NCBI GenBank assembly: GCA_964429235.1
Contig: CAYSAQ010000003.1
Span: forward strand, 1 to 64,000
Source: CAYSAQ01 sp964429235
Lineage (GTDB): Bacteria > Margulisbacteria > Riflemargulisbacteria > GWF2-35-9 > DYQY01
Direction of reading: 5' to 3'
DNA length: 64,000 nt
Shown: positions 58,071 to 64,000 of the stretch, one piece after another
Layout of the letters: each line of letters begins with the position of its first letter
Numbering within the stretch: the stretch's first letter is position 1
The notes under the pieces: generated by a model
The model's input: only the letters and a program-made list of their open reading frames with translations
Databases searched by the model: none
Told to the model about the DNA's origin: nothing
Translations under genes and position numbers: made by a program

Positions 58071-59093
58071 ATGTTTAAACGACTTTTTGTATACATATTA
58101 TTATTGGTTATTTGTGGCTTGTTTATATTTAATTATCTTAAGTATAAAGAACTCTCATCACAGACAAGCAGTTATCATCAGCTTAGTAAACCTCAACTAA
58201 TGATTGGATTTAGAGGAACAGCTGTTAGTGAGAATATATTTGAAGAAACAAAATCCCTAATTGAGAGTGCGCAGGTTAGAGGTTTGATATTCTTTGATAG
58301 AAACATTGTTAATAAACAACAATTGTCCAGTTTTATAAAGAATATACGTTCCATTAAGAATGGCACAGAGCTATTGCTAGCTATAGACGAGGAAGGTGGA
58401 CTCGTCAGTCGGTTAAGCAGCGGAGGAGTTTTTCCTAACATTGCACCTGCAGAGGATATAGGAAGCAAGATGAGCTTAAATAAAGCCAGACAGCTCTTTT
58501 TGCAGCGAGCTATATTTTTAAAAGATATGGGGTTTGATCTAAACTTTGCACCAGTTGTAGACGTGGCTGTAAACAGTACTAATTCTGTAATAGTTGGTAG
58601 TAAAAGAAGCTATTCTGCATCTCCAAACTTGGTTATAGCTTATGCTAAGCAGTTTATTAAGGCACACAGAAGCAATGGGATAATGACAGTTATTAAACAT
58701 TATCCAGGGCATGGTAGTTCTAAGTCAGATTCACATAAAGGGTTCACGGATATTACGGAGACGTTTATTAGTGATGAACTTAGACCATATCAACAATTGA
58801 TAGCAGAGAATATGGTTGATGGTGTTATGGTTGGACATTTGTTTGATAGAAGAGTTGATAGTGAATATCCCGCGAGTATATCTAGTAAACATGTTTCTGA
58901 TAATCTAAGAGCTATACAGGGATTTAGAGGTTTAGTTTTTACGGATGATTTGCAAATGGGAGCAATTGCAAAGAACTATGATTTAGTCGAAGCAACTAAA
59001 TTAGCAATAGCTAGTGGGTCTGATGTTATGATGTTTGCGAATTTCTATAAACTCAGCAAAGTTGTTAAAAGTAAGATATTAAGTTTATTCTGA
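58071..59093 (+). CDS. nagZ: Beta-N-acetylhexosaminidase NagZ-like, membrane anchored
   Basis: A 340-residue glycoside hydrolase family 3 protein. The GH3 hallmark KHYPGHGSSKSDSHKG (about residues 208-223) contains the His of the catalytic dyad, and the nucleophile Asp is in FTDDLQMGAI (about 287-296). An N-terminal hydrophobic helix (LFVYILLLVICGLFIFNYL, residues 4-22) suggests membrane anchoring with the domain outside the cytoplasm, unlike the cytoplasmic E. coli enzyme. It removes N-acetylglucosamine from peptidoglycan fragments in recycling. A TACAAT ends 6 nt before the ATG (leaderless). Confidence 0.93.
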   Translation: MFKRLFVYILLLVICGLFIFNYLKYKELSSQTSSYHQLSKPQLMIGFRGTAVSENIFEETKSLIESAQVRGLIFFDRNIVNKQQLSSFIKNIRSIKNGTELLLAIDEEGGLVSRLSSGGVFPNIAPAEDIGSKMSLNKARQLFLQRAIFLKDMGFDLNFAPVVDVAVNSTNSVIVGSKRSYSASPNLVIAYAKQFIKAHRSNGIMTVIKHYPGHGSSKSDSHKGFTDITETFISDELRPYQQLIAENMVDGVMVGHLFDRRVDSEYPASISSKHVSDNLRAIQGFRGLVFTDDLQMGAIAKNYDLVEATKLAIASGSDVMMFANFYKLSKVVKSKILSLF

Positions 59094-59100
59094 GAAATGC

Positions 59101-59183
59101 TGGTGCGGATGAGAGGACTTGAACCTCCAAGCCGAAGCACTAGATCCTAAGTCTAGCGTGTCTACCAATTCCACCACATCCGC
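59101..59183 (-). tRNA. tRNA-Leu(TAG), CCA encoded
   Basis: Minus-strand tRNA with acceptor stem GCGGATG/CATCCGC, D-arm GGTGGAATTGGTAGACAC, anticodon stem CTAGA/TCTAG with loop CTTAGGA (anticodon TAG at 59147-59149), a short variable arm with GCTTCGGC, and T-loop GGTTCAAGTCC. The 3' CCA is encoded (59103-59101). Length 83 nt with CCA. Confidence 0.97.
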
Positions 59184-59662
59184 GCGAAAAATATTATACC
59201 AGTCTCTAATTTTTACGGCAACTATAATAAAATTTCCAAATATATATAGCTGGGAAAACTTTGTTTTGATTTCGATATATTATTATGCAAAATAAATTAA
59301 TTTCAGTGCAAGCTAAAACTTCAAATTTGGATGTACACATATAAGCTTGATTCTTCTGACATGGTCCAGGAGGGGGATGGAACAGAACCAATAAAAATAT
59401 AAATAACTAGACAATGTTGATAACTCTTTAGCTAATAAAAGGCTCCATCTCTTATTGTGATTGAGCTTATGTGGGTTTAGCTAATCACGCACTAGAAAAT
59501 ATCAATATATATACTTGTTAACATGTTGTTAATAAGCTGTTGAAAAGGTCAAAAAAGACGATGTTTTTCGCCAAAATCGATTAATTGACTTTAACTCATT
59601 TAGTGTGTTAATTTAGTTCTTAACAAGAAGGAACACTACATCTAGGGGTAAAGAGGAAAATT
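59184..59662. other. 479-bp intergenic region upstream of nrdR
   Basis: Contains a CGATATATT box with a 19-codon ORF (59271-59344), one near-DnaA box TGTTGATAA (59415-59423), and a cluster TGTTAATAA (59527-59535) and TGTTGAAAA (59538-59546). I see no clear NrdR box and no longer gene. The nrdR leader has an AGAGGAAA site. Confidence 0.45.
59271..59344 (+). pseudogene. 19-codon ORF with CGATATATT box, possibly a truncated gene
   Basis: The box CGATATATT (59273-59281), N3 and ATG 59285 are followed by MQNKLISVQAKTSNLDVHI and a stop. The first eight codons match the conserved start found at 10775, 28754 (minus) and 37068. A frameshift would extend the reading to about 59402. It may be the remnant of a gene of that class. 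Confidence 0.4.
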
Positions 59663-60106
59663 ATGAAATGTCCATTTTGCGGAAGTAATCAAGATAAAGT
59701 TCTAGAATCTAGAACTCTATCAGAAGGAGAAGCGATCAGAAGGCGTCGCGAGTGTTTATCTTGCACTAAGAGGTTTACGTCTTATGAAAGATTAGAAGAA
59801 CGCCCCGTAGTCGTTGTTAAAACCAACGAAAATAAGGAGTTCTTTAAAAAGGAAAAGATACTTAACGGAATGTTGTCTGCAACTGAAAAAAGGCCAGTTA
59901 CAGTAATGCAGATACAAGAACTCGTTGAGGAGATTACAGAGGAGCTTCATCGTCGCCCAGAGAGGGAAGTTCAGTCAAAAGAGATTGGACAAATGGTGAT
60001 GGATAAGTTACAGGAATTAGACCAAGTAGCTTATGTAAGGTTTGCCTCGGTTTATAAACAGTTCAAGGATGTAAAAGAGTTTATAAAAGAAATAAAGAAT
60101 ATGTAA
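59663..60106 (+). CDS. nrdR: Transcriptional repressor NrdR
   Basis: The 147-residue dATP/ATP-sensing repressor of ribonucleotide reductase genes. N-terminal zinc finger CPFCGSNQDKV, then RRRECLSCTKRFTSYER; an ATP-cone domain follows (about residues 50-140: VVVKTNENKEFFKKEKILNG, then QELDQVAYVRFASVYKQF). It is encoded directly before nrdD (15 bp), as expected if it controls its own operon. Promoter elements are not clear. A Shine-Dalgarno AGAGGAAA is present. Confidence 0.97.
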   Translation: MKCPFCGSNQDKVLESRTLSEGEAIRRRRECLSCTKRFTSYERLEERPVVVVKTNENKEFFKKEKILNGMLSATEKRPVTVMQIQELVEEITEELHRRPEREVQSKEIGQMVMDKLQELDQVAYVRFASVYKQFKDVKEFIKEIKNM

Positions 60107-60121
60107 AGAAGGGATACGAGG

Positions 60122-62203
60122 ATGGTAATAGCTGAAATTAGAGATGTGTTAAAAGAGACAGGAAATAAAAGAGGGCTTATCAAAAAGATTATTAAGAGAA
60201 ACGGAGAGATTGTTTCTTTCGATAAGCAAAAAATAGTAGATGCAATATATAAAGCTGCTGAAGCAGTTGGTGGTCATGATGTTGGAATGGCAAAAGATGT
60301 TACAGATAATGTAGTTCATAAATTAACAGAAACTTATAACAAAAAAACAATCCCTGCTATTGAAGAGATTCAAGACATTATTGAACGAGTTTTAATAGAT
60401 GAAGGGCATGTGCAAACAGCTAAATCTTATATCCTTTATAGAGAACAAAGAAGTAAGGTAAGAGATAAAGATAAATTAATTCTTGATATTAATAAAGTAA
60501 TGGATGGTTATTTGTCACAGTCAGATTGGCGTGTAAACGAGAACAGTAACATTAACTATTCTTTGGGTGGTTTGATTTTACATAACTCAGGTACAGTAAC
60601 TGCAAATTATTGGTTACAAAACATTTATACTAAAGATGTTGCTGATGCTCACCAGAACGGCGATTTTCATATTCATGATTTATCAATGTTTTCTGGTTAT
60701 TGTGCAGGTTGGTCATTAAGACAGCTTATTGAAGAAGGGTTTGGTGGAGTAAAGAATAAAATTAATTCTAAACCAGCCAAGCACTTAAGTACTTTGATTT
60801 CACAGATGGTGAACTTTTTAGGAACAATGCAAAATGAGTGGGCAGGAGCGCAAGCTTTTTCTAGCTTTGATACTTATCTTGCTCCTTTCGTAAGATTCGA
60901 TAAACTTACTTTTGAGCATGTAAAACAACATATTCAGAGCTATATTTTTAGTATCAACACTCCCTCAAGATGGGGAAGCCAAGCGCCATTTACTAATATT
61001 ACATTAGATTGGACAGTTCCATCTGACCTAAAAGACACTAAAGTTCTTATAGGTGGAGAAAGAAGGGAAGAAACTTACGGTGATTTCCAAGTAGAGATGG
61101 ATGTGATTAACAGAGCATTTCTTGAAGTAATGATGGAAGGTGATGCTGATGGCAGAGGCTTTGCGTACCCTATACCTACTTACAACATTACAAAAGAATT
61201 CGATTGGGATAGTGCTAATTCTAAATTGCTTTTCGAAATGACAGCAAAATATGGCACTCCTTATTTTCAAAATTTTATTAATAGCGATCTTGATCCAAAT
61301 GACGTTCGTTCAATGTGTTGTAGATTACAGCTAGATAAACGTGAGTTAAGAAACAGAGGTGGTGGACTATTCGGTGCAGATGAATTCACTGGTTCAATTG
61401 GAGTTGTTACTCTTAACCTTGCAAGAATAGGTTATTTATCAAAAGATAGATCAGAATTATTTGCAAAGATTACAAACCTTATGGAAATTGCTAGTGACTC
61501 ACTAGTAGTTAAGAGAAAAGTAATTAATAGATTAATGGAGATTGGGCTGTATCCTTATACGCAACAATACCTTAAGCATTTTAATAATCACTTTTCAACA
61601 ATTGGCCTAAATGGAATGAATGAATGTCTTATAAACTTCATGGATAAAGACATTGTTTCAGAAGAAGGCTTGCAGCTAGCTGGTGAGATTATTGATTTCA
61701 TGAGAGATAAACTAAAAGAGTTTCAATTAGAAACAGGAGACCTTTATAACTTAGAGGCAACACCTGCGGAATCTACATCTTATCGTTTTGCTAAGATTGA
61801 TGTCGAGAAATATCCAGAGATTAAGACTGCTGGAAAGAATGATCCATTCTATACAAACTCTACTCAGCTTCCAGTTGATTATACTGCGGATGTATTTGAA
61901 GCATTAGATCATCAGGAAAAAGTACAAAGCAAATACACGGGAGGTACTGTATTCCACGGAATGTTAGGTGAAAGAATTAAAGATCCTGAAGTTTGTAAGC
62001 GTTTAGTAAAGAAAATCGCTTATAACTATAAGATTCCTTATTTCACTATTTCGCCAGTATTTTCTGTTTGTCCTGTTCACGGTTATTTGGATGGGGAGCA
62101 CTTCAATTGTCCTGTTTGTAAAGAAGAAAAGGAACAAGAATTGAAGGGTAAAATAAAAGACTTGGAAAAATGTTTTGACGATCAAGAAAAGAAAACTGCC
62201 TAA
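60122..62203 (+). CDS. nrdD: Anaerobic ribonucleoside-triphosphate reductase NrdD lacking the glycyl-radical segment
   Basis: The 693-residue catalytic chain of class III reductase. An ATP-cone is at about residues 18-110 (IIKRNGEIVSFDKQKIVDAI), followed by the 10-stranded barrel with PTYNITKEFDW, MCCRLQLD and GADEFTGSIGVVTLNLARIGY. A zinc site is visible near the C-terminus as Cys650, His653, Cys663 and Cys666 (CPVHGYLDGEHFNCPVC), in which the second ligand is His instead of Cys. The chain then continues as a charged helix (KEEKEQELKGKIKDLEKCF) and stops. The family's R-x-x-GY glycyl-radical loop, normally within 10-20 residues after the zinc site, is absent; it is encoded by the next gene. 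Catalysis must therefore need that second protein. Confidence 0.93.
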   Translation: MVIAEIRDVLKETGNKRGLIKKIIKRNGEIVSFDKQKIVDAIYKAAEAVGGHDVGMAKDVTDNVVHKLTETYNKKTIPAIEEIQDIIERVLIDEGHVQTAKSYILYREQRSKVRDKDKLILDINKVMDGYLSQSDWRVNENSNINYSLGGLILHNSGTVTANYWLQNIYTKDVADAHQNGDFHIHDLSMFSGYCAGWSLRQLIEEGFGGVKNKINSKPAKHLSTLISQMVNFLGTMQNEWAGAQAFSSFDTYLAPFVRFDKLTFEHVKQHIQSYIFSINTPSRWGSQAPFTNITLDWTVPSDLKDTKVLIGGERREETYGDFQVEMDVINRAFLEVMMEGDADGRGFAYPIPTYNITKEFDWDSANSKLLFEMTAKYGTPYFQNFINSDLDPNDVRSMCCRLQLDKRELRNRGGGLFGADEFTGSIGVVTLNLARIGYLSKDRSELFAKITNLMEIASDSLVVKRKVINRLMEIGLYPYTQQYLKHFNNHFSTIGLNGMNECLINFMDKDIVSEEGLQLAGEIIDFMRDKLKEFQLETGDLYNLEATPAESTSYRFAKIDVEKYPEIKTAGKNDPFYTNSTQLPVDYTADVFEALDHQEKVQSKYTGGTVFHGMLGERIKDPEVCKRLVKKIAYNYKIPYFTISPVFSVCPVHGYLDGEHFNCPVCKEEKEQELKGKIKDLEKCFDDQEKKTA

Positions 62204-62223
62204 TCACGGAGGGGAAATAAAAA

Positions 62224-62742
62224 ATGGAAATTAAACAAGAAATCAAAAGACAAATAGAAGACCTTAAGGAAGAATTATCTAACGTAAAAGGTCAGGATGC
62301 TGAAGTGTATGCAAGAATTGTAGGATACTACAGACCAGTAAATAACTGGAACAAAGGAAAGAAAGATGAGTATTTCCAAAGATTACATTTCGAAGGAAAT
62401 GATGGAGAAACTTGTAGTGATGAATCTGTTGTTTTAGAGTCTGCTAACACACAAGAAGAATCTAAAGAATCATTTCAAATAATGGTTAATGATAAAGGAA
62501 GCATCAAGAACTATAAGATGTTTTATTCAGAGCATTGCCCAGGATGTAAGCCAGTAAAGAATATGCTTTCAAAGACTACAATGCAAGGTGAAGAAGTGAA
62601 TGCTAGTACTAAAGAAGGCCTAGAGCAAGCAATCGAAAATAATATTACAGGAACACCGACTGTTATCTTCTATGATGATTTAGGAAATGTTGTTAAAAAA
62701 GCACATACCTCAGCTCAAGTAGAACAGTTGTTAATGGTTTAA
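62224..62742 (+). CDS. Separate glycyl-radical subunit of class III RNR fused to a glutaredoxin-like domain
   Basis: A 172-residue protein. Residues 1-24 form a charged helix (MEIKQEIKRQIEDLKEELSN); residues 25-55 read AEVYARIVGYYRPVNNWNKG and further, which is the end of NrdD in other bacteria, with the radical-carrying glycine at Gly34 (codon 62323-62325). After an acidic linker, residues 95-172 form a glutaredoxin/thioredoxin-like fold with FYSEHCPGCKPVKN (active-site Cys105 and Cys108) and the cis-Pro TGTPTVIFYDD. An in-frame TAA lies directly before its ATG, and a strong GGAGGGG site is at 62207-62216, so it is a real separate gene, not a frameshift artefact. It overlaps nrdG (TAATG). 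Inferred role: radical-bearing subunit and electron donor for NrdD. Confidence 0.9.
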   Translation: MEIKQEIKRQIEDLKEELSNVKGQDAEVYARIVGYYRPVNNWNKGKKDEYFQRLHFEGNDGETCSDESVVLESANTQEESKESFQIMVNDKGSIKNYKMFYSEHCPGCKPVKNMLSKTTMQGEEVNASTKEGLEQAIENNITGTPTVIFYDDLGNVVKKAHTSAQVEQLLMV

Positions 62743-63440
62743 TGCACGGCTGGCAGAAGACCAGCTTCATTGATTATCCAAATAAAATAGCCTCCGTATT
62801 CTTTTACGGAGGCTGTAATTTTAGGTGCCCCTTTTGTCATAATGGAACGTTAGCAAAAGAAAATAATCAAGATGGACCGCTGGATGATTTAGAAGTTATT
62901 GAAAAAGTAGCCAAAAAGAAAAATCTTTATGAAGGTATAGTTATTACAGGTGGAGAACCTACCCTTGTAAAGAATCTTAAGCAAATTCTTTTACTAATCA
63001 AAGAAAAAACAGGTTTGCCTATTAAGTTAGATACTAATGGAACGGCTCCAGATAAGCTAAAAGAAATCTTAGATGAGAAATTAGTAGACTATGTTGCTAT
63101 GGATATCAAAACTTCAGAGGCAAAGTATCCATCAGTTTTTGCTAGTCAGCTTAAGTCTGATGAGCTAGTAGCTAATGTGAAGAAATCAATAGAACTGCTT
63201 AAATCCCAAAAGGATGTTCAGTATGAGTTTAGATCTACCCTATATCCTCCTTTATTTGAGGATGCTGATATAGCAAGTGTTGCTGAGTTAGTGAGTGGTG
63301 CAGAGAATTATTTTTTGCAGCAGTACAATCCTCGCAATACTTTAGATAAGAGTTGCTCAGCTGAGACATTGCCATCAGCAAAGCTTAAAGAGCTTGAAGA
63401 ATACTTTTCTTCCTACGTAAAAAACTGCGAGATTCGATGA
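62742..63440 (+). CDS. nrdG: Anaerobic RNR activating enzyme NrdG
   Basis: The 232-residue radical SAM activase forms the glycyl radical on the reductase. Cluster motif GGCNFRCPFCHNGTLA (CxxxCxxC), SAM-binding VITGGEPTL and DTNGT are present. The length and the start MHGWQKTSFIDYPNKIASVFF are those of the longer NrdG subfamily (about 230 residues) found with redoxin-dependent NrdD, not the 150-residue E. coli type. It is co-translated with the glycyl-radical subunit, its likely substrate here. Confidence 0.96.
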   Translation: MHGWQKTSFIDYPNKIASVFFYGGCNFRCPFCHNGTLAKENNQDGPLDDLEVIEKVAKKKNLYEGIVITGGEPTLVKNLKQILLLIKEKTGLPIKLDTNGTAPDKLKEILDEKLVDYVAMDIKTSEAKYPSVFASQLKSDELVANVKKSIELLKSQKDVQYEFRSTLYPPLFEDADIASVAELVSGAENYFLQQYNPRNTLDKSCSAETLPSAKLKELEEYFSSYVKNCEIR

Positions 63441-63449
63441 GGTTGTTTC

Positions 63450-63477
63450 TTAGCTTTTAGCTTTTAGCTTTTAGCTT
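63450..63477 (+). repeat. Four perfect 7-bp tandem repeats (TTAGCTT) before the hisF -10 box
   Basis: TTAGCTT x 4 at 63450-63477 fills the space between the nrdG stop and the TATAAT at 63478. The hisF -35 region must lie inside it. Confidence 0.85.
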
Positions 63478-63483
63478 TATAAT
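63478..63483 (+). promoter_or_regulatory. hisF -10 box, leaderless
   Basis: TATAAT ends 6 nt before ATG 63490; no Shine-Dalgarno. Confidence 0.65.
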
Positions 63484-63489
63484 AAAATT

Positions 63490-64000
63490 ATGTTAGCAAG
63501 AAGAATTATTCCTTGTTTAGATATAGATAATGGCCGTGTGGTTAAAGGCGTTAATTTCGTTGATATCATTGATGCAGGCGATCCAGTAGAGCTTGCAAAG
63601 ATTTATGACAAGCAAGGCGCTGATGAATTAGTTTTTTTAGATATTACAGCTACATCTGATAAAAGAGATACAGTTGTTGATCTTGTTAAAAGAGTAGCTG
63701 AACAAGTTTTTATCCCATTTACAGTTGGCGGTGGCATTAGAACCGTAGAAGATGTTAGAGATGTCCTTGCAGCTGGAGCAGACAAAGTTTCTGTAAATTC
63801 AGCGGCAGTAAAGAATCCAGAGTTGATTAGCCAGGGAGCGCATAAATTCGGCGCACAGTGCATGGTTGTTGCTATAGATGCAAGGAGAAGAGGCAATCTC
63901 CCAAAACCTGAAGTAGAGCCATCAGAGGTCAACAGGGACTGTTCCTGCGATGACGCAAGCAAGTTCGAGGTAGTTGTTCATGGTGGAAGAACGAGAACAG
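63490..64000 (+). CDS. hisF: Imidazole glycerol phosphate synthase cyclase subunit HisF (3'-truncated by the window)
   Basis: 170 residues of the TIM-barrel subunit are visible; it makes IGP and AICAR from PRFAR with ammonia from HisH. ARRIIPCLDIDNGRVVKGVNF gives the catalytic Asp11 (LDID), and ELVFLDITATSD, FTVGGGIRTVEDV and VSVNSAAVKNP are intact. After VVAIDARRRGN there is an atypical stretch of about 20 residues (LPKPEVEPSEVNRDCSCDDA) before EVVVHGGRTRT, where most HisF proteins have only 3-8 residues. The DNA of this stretch is more GC-rich than its surroundings and contains an imperfect palindrome (CAGGGACTGTTCCTG). It may be an in-frame insertion. Confidence 0.93.
   Translation, partial: MLARRIIPCLDIDNGRVVKGVNFVDIIDAGDPVELAKIYDKQGADELVFLDITATSDKRDTVVDLVKRVAEQVFIPFTVGGGIRTVEDVRDVLAAGADKVSVNSAAVKNPELISQGAHKFGAQCMVVAIDARRRGNLPKPEVEPSEVNRDCSCDDASKFEVVVHGGRTRT

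Noticed and set aside
59184..59662. Chromosomal replication origin
   Set aside because: Only degenerate DnaA-like 9-mers, no dnaA, dnaN or gyr genes nearby; evidence too weak to call an origin.
62142..62230. A frameshift or sequencing error joining NrdD and the glycyl-radical protein into one chain
   Set aside because: NrdD ends after a plausible charged helix; the small gene has an in-frame stop just before its ATG, its own strong ribosome binding site and its own N-terminal helix. A single base change would not give a normal NrdD end, and the extra redoxin domain is not part of ordinary NrdD.

Overview
The window is 64 kb of AT-rich, densely coded bacterial chromosome. It comes from a flagellated organism with an outer membrane: there is a flagellar cap gene, a flagellin-glycosylation-type gene and a complete chaperone-usher pilus operon. 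An anaerobic or low-oxygen lifestyle is suggested by a class III (NrdD/NrdG) ribonucleotide reductase and a minimal SufC-SufB iron-sulfur system. About a quarter of the genes have no family I can recognise, so the organism probably belongs to an uncultured or poorly sampled phylum. I consider a Margulisbacteria-like lineage possible, but cannot establish it. Glutaminyl- and/or asparaginyl-tRNA are probably made by the indirect route (gatCAB plus an unusually short GltX).

Layout. 1-7.3 kb: fliD end, fliS, a small chaperone-like ORF, a Maf/DUF115 gene, sufC-sufB-methyltransferase and two unknown small genes. 7.5-12.3 kb: carB, an unknown gene and ttcA. 12.3-17.3 kb: divergent LysM/cysteine-peptidase-like and giant coiled-coil genes. 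17.4-25.4 kb: AAA-type ATPase, coaX, gatCAB, DUF6485, lemA, a TPM-domain protein and unknowns. 25.7-28.8 kb: glnN, a nested inverted-repeat (REP-like) region and a frameshifted gene. 28.9-38.9 kb: tig-clpP-clpX-lon, pyrK-pyrD, a repeat protein and an MBL hydrolase. 39.0-43.3 kb: chaperone-usher-subunit operon. 43.3-52.0 kb: pyk, SemiSWEET and a full trpEGDC(F)BA operon. 52.0-59.2 kb: tsaD, DUF2971, gltX, unknown gene plus ECF sigma, bioB, nagZ and tRNA-Leu. 59.7-64 kb: nrdR-nrdD-(glycyl radical/redoxin)-nrdG and the start of hisF.

Most notable observations. (1) NrdD has no glycyl-radical segment; that segment is on the next gene, fused to a glutaredoxin-like CPGC domain, so the class III reductase appears to be split in a way that joins radical carrier and reductant. 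(2) A 450-bp cassette with inverted-repeat ends, encoding a DUF559 nuclease-like domain, sits in frame between TrpC and TrpF, and a partial copy of its left end forms the C-terminus of TrpG. (3) Three promoter/start architectures recur: TATAAT-like boxes ending 6-7 nt before the start codon (predicted leaderless mRNAs) at 13 genes; GTTTAW-N13/14-GGGNAY (SigB-like) in front of five loci of lineage-specific genes with Shine-Dalgarno leaders; and an invariant CGATATATT-N3-ATG followed by a conserved N-terminus at four loci. All coordinates and motifs were read by eye; no database search was run.
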